Notes under the pieces: model-generated
What the model was told of the DNA's origin: nothing
Database searches by the model: none
Seen by the model: the letters and a program-made list of their open reading frames with translations, nothing else
Shown: positions 7,846 to 11,617 of the stretch, piece after piece
How the letters are laid out: each line of letters starts with the position of its first letter
Position numbering within the stretch: the stretch's first letter is position 1
Made by a program: the position numbers and the translations under genes
Assembly (NCBI GenBank): GCA_041494275.1
Contig: JBGQAM010000053.1
Location: forward strand, 1 to 11,617
DNA length: 11,617 bases
Direction: 5' to 3'
From: COMBO-56-21 sp041494275
Lineage (GTDB): Archaea > Thermoplasmatota > Thermoplasmata > UBA10834

Positions 7846-8769
7846 TCAGCCGAACAAGTCGACCCCTGCTCGCATATTTCGCAGGATGATTGGAACCAGG
7901 GATTTGTTCGTAGCCCTCATACCACAGTCGGGGTGTGCGTATGCGATGTTCTCCCGGCCTACCTTGCTGGCTATCTCCTTCAGCTTTGCGGCAACGGCCT
8001 GAGGCGAATCGACATCTTTCTCGGTCATGGGGGTGACCGCAACACATCCCGCACCCAACTTCTTGCCTGCTGATTCGAATGCCTTCTTGGACACATGTTC
8101 GATGTTCTTGAGCTCGGTCCGGCCGGCGAAGGCGAAACTGAGGGTCGAGACGTTCTTGAGCTTCAGAAGATGGTCCACGACTCCGAATCCGCCGACAAAT
8201 CCACAGACATGAACGCTGACCTTGTCCCTCGGGAGGCCATTCGCGATGTAGTCGAGGAGTCCGACTCTCGCAGCGAGGTCTTTATAGCCCTGAGAAAGGA
8301 ACGGCTCGTCTATCTGCACATACGCTCCCCTGTCGACTAACGCTTTTGCTATCGGAGCGAGAGCGATTGCGATGTCCTCGTAGAGATTGAAATCAACTAT
8401 ACTCTTGTAGTGGGATCTGATCTTCCGACTGCCGCAAGTCATTCCAAGCGTTGTAGGCCCTGTCAGGGAGAGCTTGATTTTCAAGTCTGGATGCTTCGAC
8501 CGGATGTACTCCAGGTCCTTGACTTTCGAGAACGATTCTGGCCCGTTCTTAATCGATATCTTGCCGAGCACCACGGGCATGCCACCCTCGACTGCGAGCC
8601 CTTCAAACGATTCTGCGAAGTACGACACCATGTCCGCCCTCTGCTCGCCATCAGACACTATGTCTACGCCGTGAGACAGCTGGAATTCGAGGGCGCGGTC
8701 TATCGACTCGTGCAGGTCCTCGCTGAACCTGAAGAGGCTGCCTATCGTGGTCGTGGTCAGTCGAGCCAT
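7846..8769 (-). CDS. Core MetE-like methionine synthase (catalytic domain only)
   Basis: 307-residue protein matching the C-terminal catalytic barrel of cobalamin-independent methionine synthase, without the N-terminal half of the roughly 750-residue bacterial enzyme. Family marks in order: TTTIGSLFR (6-14), DGEQRADMVSYF (40-51, Glu42 expected to contact homocysteine), LTGPTTL (102-108), IDEP (153-156), HVC (187-189) and HPDCGMR (279-285). His187, Cys189 and Cys282 match zinc ligands of MetE. The region where I expect the remaining glutamate ligand reads SFAFAG (211-216), with Ala213 in place of the usual Glu. Short archaeal proteins of this kind are thought to take the methyl group from a corrinoid protein or other donor rather than folate. 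They transfer it to homocysteine. The ATG has no ribosome binding site but a TATA box at leaderless distance. It is first in a two-gene unit with the transporter. A related methyltransferase with another thiol substrate is possible. Confidence 0.85.
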   Translation of the reverse strand: MARLTTTTIGSLFRFSEDLHESIDRALEFQLSHGVDIVSDGEQRADMVSYFAESFEGLAVEGGMPVVLGKISIKNGPESFSKVKDLEYIRSKHPDLKIKLSLTGPTTLGMTCGSRKIRSHYKSIVDFNLYEDIAIALAPIAKALVDRGAYVQIDEPFLSQGYKDLAARVGLLDYIANGLPRDKVSVHVCGFVGGFGVVDHLLKLKNVSTLSFAFAGRTELKNIEHVSKKAFESAGKKLGAGCVAVTPMTEKDVDSPQAVAAKLKEIASKVGRENIAYAHPDCGMRATNKSLVPIILRNMRAGVDLFG

Positions 8770-8793
8770 TTCAGTGGCTAAGAATCGAAACCC

Positions 8794-8803
8794 GCTTATA
8801 AGC
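8794..8803 (-). promoter_or_regulatory. Palindromic TATA box of the MetE-like gene
   Basis: GCTTATAAGC is a perfect 10-base palindrome containing a good archaeal TATA element. It is centred about 29 bases from the minus-strand ATG at 8769, which predicts a transcription start within a few bases of that codon and thus a leaderless or near-leaderless mRNA. Being symmetric, it could also fire towards dtdA. Confidence 0.6.
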
Positions 8804-8830
8804 CTTTTTGAAGAAGGACCGAGACTGGAA

Positions 8831-8840
8831 AAGAGTTAAT
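8831..8840 (+). promoter_or_regulatory. Possible weak TATA-like box for dtdA
   Basis: AAGAGTTAAT lies about 29 bases upstream of the GTG start of dtdA, the distance expected for a leaderless transcript. It is a poor TATA match. A GAGGT at 8857-8861 could instead serve as a ribosome binding site, but it is only 3 bases from the start codon. Confidence 0.3.
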
Positions 8841-8864
8841 GCAGGTCATCGCCGTTGAGGTCGC

Positions 8865-9686
8865 GTGAAGCTCATAGTGACCTCGTCCGAGGACAGCGCG
8901 TCGATGAACATCCGAGCGCGTCTATTGGAGAAGCCCGGCTGGACGGAAAGCGGTGAATTTGATGGAAACCCAGCGTTGGCCAAGGACGATTTCCTTATGG
9001 TCCAGGTCAACCAGATACATCTCGACGAAGACTACGTCGACGATAGGGTGAAACAAAAGCTGGGAAAGGAAGTCGAGGTAATCATCTTCGCGTCCAGGCA
9101 CAGAGCAGAATCGAGAATCCCGACCCTGACGGTGCATCCAATCGGCAACTACTCATCGGCGGATTTTGGAGGCAAGCCGGGCATGCTCTGCAAGTCATCT
9201 CCACAACTGATGACCTCCGCGCTCAGATCACTCGCCTCCAACGCCAAGGGCATGGGTTTCAATATCTCCTTCGAGACGACACATCACGGTCCGAGCGTCA
9301 GTTCCCCCGCATTCTACATAGAGATCGGCAGCTACGAAGAGCTCTGGGGGAGAGAGGACGCAGCCGATGCGATAGCTAGGTCGATCATGAGCGTCAAGGA
9401 TGAGGGGTACCCGGTCGTGGTCTGTGCGGGAGGAGGACATTATGCTCCGAGATTCACCGAGGTTGCCCTCTCGAAGAAGGTCGCGATAGGCCACATGGCA
9501 GCAAACTATGCATTGGAGTCGCTTGACGAAGACTTGATCAGACAGATGGCGACCAGAAGCGATGATGCGAAGAGGGCGTACTTCCACAAGAAAGGCATGC
9601 CCAAGCCAGCATACAGACAACTCAGGGAGAGGTTCGCCTCGTTGGGCCTCGAGGAGATCAGTAGCGACGACCTAGACACACTATGA
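8865..9686 (+). CDS. dtdA: D-aminoacyl-tRNA deacylase, archaeal type (DTD2/GEK1 family)
   Basis: 273-residue metal-dependent hydrolase that removes D-amino acids wrongly attached to tRNA, protecting translation. The family signature is complete: FASRHR (75-80), HPIGN (91-95), THHGP (139-143), YIEIGS (151-156), GGGHYAPRFT (189-198) and GHMAANYAL (209-217). Its many histidines are typical of this metal enzyme. The length is usual for the family. The start is GTG, giving MKLIVTSSED, the normal N-terminus. The AlkD-family gene follows 11 bases downstream on the same strand, so the two are probably one operon. The enzyme is distinct from bacterial Dtd and is found in archaea and plants. Homologues are reported to clear aldehyde-modified D-aminoacyl-tRNAs, a point taken from the literature, not from this sequence. 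The call is secure. Confidence 0.95.
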   Translation: MKLIVTSSEDSASMNIRARLLEKPGWTESGEFDGNPALAKDDFLMVQVNQIHLDEDYVDDRVKQKLGKEVEVIIFASRHRAESRIPTLTVHPIGNYSSADFGGKPGMLCKSSPQLMTSALRSLASNAKGMGFNISFETTHHGPSVSSPAFYIEIGSYEELWGREDAADAIARSIMSVKDEGYPVVVCAGGGHYAPRFTEVALSKKVAIGHMAANYALESLDEDLIRQMATRSDDAKRAYFHKKGMPKPAYRQLRERFASLGLEEISSDDLDTL

Positions 9687-9697
9687 AGGTGTGAACA

Positions 9698-10405
9698 ATG
9701 ACCAAGATCGTAGCAAAAGGCAGGACTTACGATAGCATAATCAAGGAGCTCAAGTCCCTCCGGAACCCGAAGAACATCGAAGGAATGGCAAGATACGGCC
9801 TCAACTCACCGACCACGCTCGGGTTGTGCATGCCAGACCTCATGAGAATTGCCAAGGAGACTGGAAAGGACCATGAGCTGGCCCAGCGACTCTGGGAGTC
9901 GGGCATATTCGAAGCCAGGATACTTGCCTTTATGATCGATGAATGGAGACTAGTGACTGAACAGCAGATGGAGTGTTGGGCCAAGGATTTCGACAATTGG
10001 GGCATAGTTGACGGCTGCTGCGGACATCTCTTCGACAAGACCCCTTTCGCTTACAAGAAGGCAGTAGAGTGGAGCAAGAGAAAGGAGGAGTTCGTCAAGA
10101 GGGCAGCGTTCACTATGATGGCGACACTGACTGCCCACGACAAGAAGGCGGAGGACGAGAAGATGCTAAGGTTCCTCCCACTCATCGTGAAGGGGTCGAC
10201 TGACGAGCGCAGATACGTGATGAAATCGGTCAACTGGGCACTAAGGCAGATTGGGAAGAGGAATCGAAGGCTCAACAAGGAAGCGATTGAGACCGCGGAG
10301 CGAATCAAGAAGCTAGACTCGAAGGCCGCCCGATGGATAGCCACGGACGCTCTGAGGGAATTGAGGGGCGAAGCGGTTCAAGAGAGATTGCTCAAGCTAC
10401 CGTAG
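9698..10405 (+). CDS. AlkD-family DNA alkylation repair glycosylase
   Basis: 235-residue all-helical protein of the AlkD (HEAT-like repeat) family. Characterised members cut positively charged alkylated bases such as 3-methyladenine and 7-methylguanine, including bulky adducts, out of DNA without flipping the base. The expected elements are present: DNWGIVDGCC (99-108), FVKRAAF (132-138) and RRYVMKSVNWALRQIGKR (171-188). By spacing, Trp101, Asp105, Arg135 and Trp180 correspond to the catalytic and stacking residues of Bacillus AlkD (Trp109, Asp113, Arg148, Trp187); this mapping is mine, by eye. All four are kept, so the enzyme is probably active. The ATG has GGTGTG a few bases upstream, partly in the gap after dtdA. 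Its last 14 bases overlap the end of the convergent UMP kinase gene. Confidence 0.9.
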   Translation: MTKIVAKGRTYDSIIKELKSLRNPKNIEGMARYGLNSPTTLGLCMPDLMRIAKETGKDHELAQRLWESGIFEARILAFMIDEWRLVTEQQMECWAKDFDNWGIVDGCCGHLFDKTPFAYKKAVEWSKRKEEFVKRAAFTMMATLTAHDKKAEDEKMLRFLPLIVKGSTDERRYVMKSVNWALRQIGKRNRRLNKEAIETAERIKKLDSKAARWIATDALRELRGEAVQERLLKLP

Positions 10406-11069
10406 TGCCCTTGAACGTCTTGCCTTCAAGAGCATCACGTAGGTTGACCAAGTCGTTTCCGTCGACGATCGCGAGAGATATCTTCGATCGCTCCAGCACC
10501 CTCGCTCCTACAGGATCGAAAACGTTATTCGGGCCTGCTCCAGTTGAGTGCCCCACCAGATCGATGAGCTCCTTGTGAGTCATGCTTGATATCCTCTTGG
10601 CGTCCGGGTTCTTCTTCGGGTCCGTTGTGTAGGCGCCGTCCACGGAGGTCGCATTTACGAGCCGCTTCGCCTTGACGCGTTCGGCGAGCAACGCGGATAC
10701 AGCGTCAGTCGTGATTCCCGGGCTGACGCCGCCCATGACCACGATGGAATGAGCCTTGCCCGCGTGGAGAGCTTCGTCGTAGTCCCTCGGCGGTGAGTGA
10801 CAAGCGCGATCCCCTAGCGCCGTTATGAGAAGACGAGCGTTCAAGCGCGTGACCTCGATCCCCATCTCGTCGAGGAAGCTCTCGTCGGCTCCAAGGTCTC
10901 TCCCCGCTTTGATGTAGTAACGAGCGATCTTGCCCCCGCCGGTCACTACGTACAACTTGTACTTGGCAGACATGCCGATAAGGATTTTCGCGATCCTCCT
11001 GATATAGGAAGTGTCGCCTTCGTCCCTTACCAGCACGGACCCTCCCAGCGACAGTACCACTGTTTCCAT
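10392..11069 (-). CDS. pyrH: UMP kinase, archaeal type
   Basis: Amino acid kinase-fold enzyme that converts UMP to UDP with ATP, feeding UTP and CTP synthesis. From the ATG it is 225 residues. Visible motifs, numbered from that ATG: SLGGSVL (7-13, phosphate binding), VVTGGGKIARYYI (41-53), EMGIEVTRLNARLLI (68-82), MGGVSPGITTDAV (112-124) and the nucleotide-binding NATSVDGAYTTDP (139-151). The Glu-Met-Gly-Ile-Glu-Val-Thr-Arg-Leu-Asn run is typical of the archaeal subgroup and separates it from bacterial PyrH and isopentenyl phosphate kinase. I chose the ATG at 11069, since METVVLSLGGS matches the usual start; an in-frame TTG at 11078 would add three residues. No convincing Shine-Dalgarno site is seen. 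It is divergent from aRF1 and overlaps the AlkD-family gene tail-to-tail by 14 bases. The gene is alone on its strand here. Confidence 0.93.
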   Translation of the reverse strand: METVVLSLGGSVLVRDEGDTSYIRRIAKILIGMSAKYKLYVVTGGGKIARYYIKAGRDLGADESFLDEMGIEVTRLNARLLITALGDRACHSPPRDYDEALHAGKAHSIVVMGGVSPGITTDAVSALLAERVKAKRLVNATSVDGAYTTDPKKNPDAKRISSMTHKELIDLVGHSTGAGPNNVFDPVGARVLERSKISLAIVDGNDLVNLRDALEGKTFKGTTVA

Positions 11070-11078
11070 GGTGCTCAA

Positions 11079-11088
11079 CTTTTATAAC
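11079..11088 (+). promoter_or_regulatory. TATA box between pyrH and aRF1, best placed for aRF1
   Basis: ACTTTTATAA is a strong TATA-like element in the short gap between two divergent genes. For the plus strand it predicts transcription starting near 11110, about 20 bases before the GTG of aRF1. For the minus strand it would start transcription inside pyrH, past its ATG at 11069, so pyrH more likely uses another element, perhaps CTTTTGTAC on the minus strand at 11107-11115. Confidence 0.5.
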
Positions 11089-11131
11089 GGTGAACGCTCT
11101 AACCCGTACAAAAGGCTTGGGACTGGTTCTG

Positions 11132-11617
11132 GTGACCGAGCTTACAGACCTGCAGACATACGAGTTCCGCAGGAGCCTCGAGGAGGTCCGGAAACTTTCG
11201 GGGAGAGGCACGGAACTGATATCGCTCTACATACCCCCTTCGAAGCAGATCTCTGATGTCTCGAACTACCTCCGTAGTGAATACTCTCAATCGTCCAACA
11301 TCAAGTCAGCATCGACCAGAAAGAACGTGCAAGCAGCCATCTCGTCGATTCTTTCAAGATTGAAGAACTTCAAGCAACCGCCGGAGAACGGCCTTGTATT
11401 CTTCGTCGGGCACAGGTCGATAGGCGCGGACCAGACCGACATGGTGCAATTCGTCCTTGAACCGCCTGAGCCGGTCCCCACATTCATCTACAGATGCGAC
11501 TCGAAGTTCTTCACGGAAACGATCGAGGGGATGCTTGAGACGAAGGAGACCTATGGGCTCATCGTCATCGACAGGAGCGAAGCCACGATAGGATACCTGC
11601 ACGGCAAGAGGATCGAG
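11132..11617 (+). CDS. prf1: Peptide chain release factor aRF1 (3' end cut by window)
   Basis: First 162 codons of the archaeal class I release factor, which reads all three stop codons in the ribosomal A site and triggers peptide release; the eukaryotic homologue is eRF1. The frame stays open to the last base of the window. The N-terminal stop-decoding domain is seen: GRGTELISLYIPP (24-36, the position of the GTS element), NIKS (56-59, bases 11297-11308), and YRCDSKF (120-126), which fits the YxCxxxF motif. Start of the middle domain follows at about 140. The GGQ motif needed for hydrolysis would lie beyond the right edge. I chose the GTG at 11132 because TELTDLQTYEFRRSLEE matches the normal N-terminus; the frame is open further upstream, with no better start. 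All decoding motifs are intact, giving no hint of stop codon reassignment. Confidence 0.95.
   Translation, partial: MTELTDLQTYEFRRSLEEVRKLSGRGTELISLYIPPSKQISDVSNYLRSEYSQSSNIKSASTRKNVQAAISSILSRLKNFKQPPENGLVFFVGHRSIGADQTDMVQFVLEPPEPVPTFIYRCDSKFFTETIEGMLETKETYGLIVIDRSEATIGYLHGKRIE

Noticed and set aside
1..11617. CRISPR arrays, insertion sequences, long direct or inverted repeats, tRNA genes
   Set aside because: None was seen reading both strands; no regularly spaced repeat, transposase motif or tRNA signature is present, and gaps between genes are all under 100 bases.

Overview
The window looks like chromosome from a euryarchaeal-type archaeon, most likely of the Thermoplasmatota (inference from gene content and style, not a search). 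Supporting signs are archaeal/eukaryotic-type TrpRS and PheS, archaeal-type UMP kinase, the archaeal D-aminoacyl-tRNA deacylase DtdA, an aRF1 with the NIKS motif, TATA-like boxes 25-30 bases upstream of start codons that lack a Shine-Dalgarno sequence, and occasional GTG/TTG starts. Base composition looks moderately G+C-rich throughout, with no obvious compositional island. Ten genes are supported; the first is cut by the left edge and the last by the right edge.

Layout. Bases 1-2923, plus strand: trpS (5' end missing), a TrmO/TsaA-type tRNA methyltransferase starting 3 bases after it, then pheS with its own TATA-like box. Bases 3005-3970, plus strand: an unrecognised secreted protein with a C-terminal membrane anchor. 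Bases 4016-6439, minus strand: an 807-residue STAND-type ATPase (winged helix, P-loop NTPase, TPR repeats) with its own promoter, convergent with the secreted protein. Bases 6529-8769, minus strand: a core MetE-like methionine synthase followed immediately by an MFS transporter. Bases 8865-10405, plus strand: dtdA and an AlkD-family DNA glycosylase, 11 bases apart. Bases 10392-11069, minus strand: UMP kinase, whose 3' end overlaps the AlkD gene tail-to-tail by 14 bases. Bases 11132-11617, plus strand: the first 162 codons of aRF1.

How the genes fit together. Half of them serve translation: tRNA charging (trpS, pheS), tRNA modification (TrmO family), proofreading of mischarged tRNA (dtdA) and termination (aRF1). 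The dtdA-alkD pair may be a small repair operon, since DTD2-type deacylases are reported to clear aldehyde-modified D-aminoacyl-tRNAs and AlkD removes alkylated bases from DNA. The MetE-like enzyme has only the catalytic domain and lacks the residue I would expect as a zinc-ligand glutamate. The least explained genes are the STAND ATPase and the secreted protein.

I found no mobile element, CRISPR array, tRNA or rRNA. No intergenic gap exceeds 100 bases, so there is no long unexplained non-coding stretch. I see no clear evidence of a wholly new system; the best candidates for follow-up are the STAND ATPase, the altered MetE-like enzyme and the dtdA-alkD pairing.
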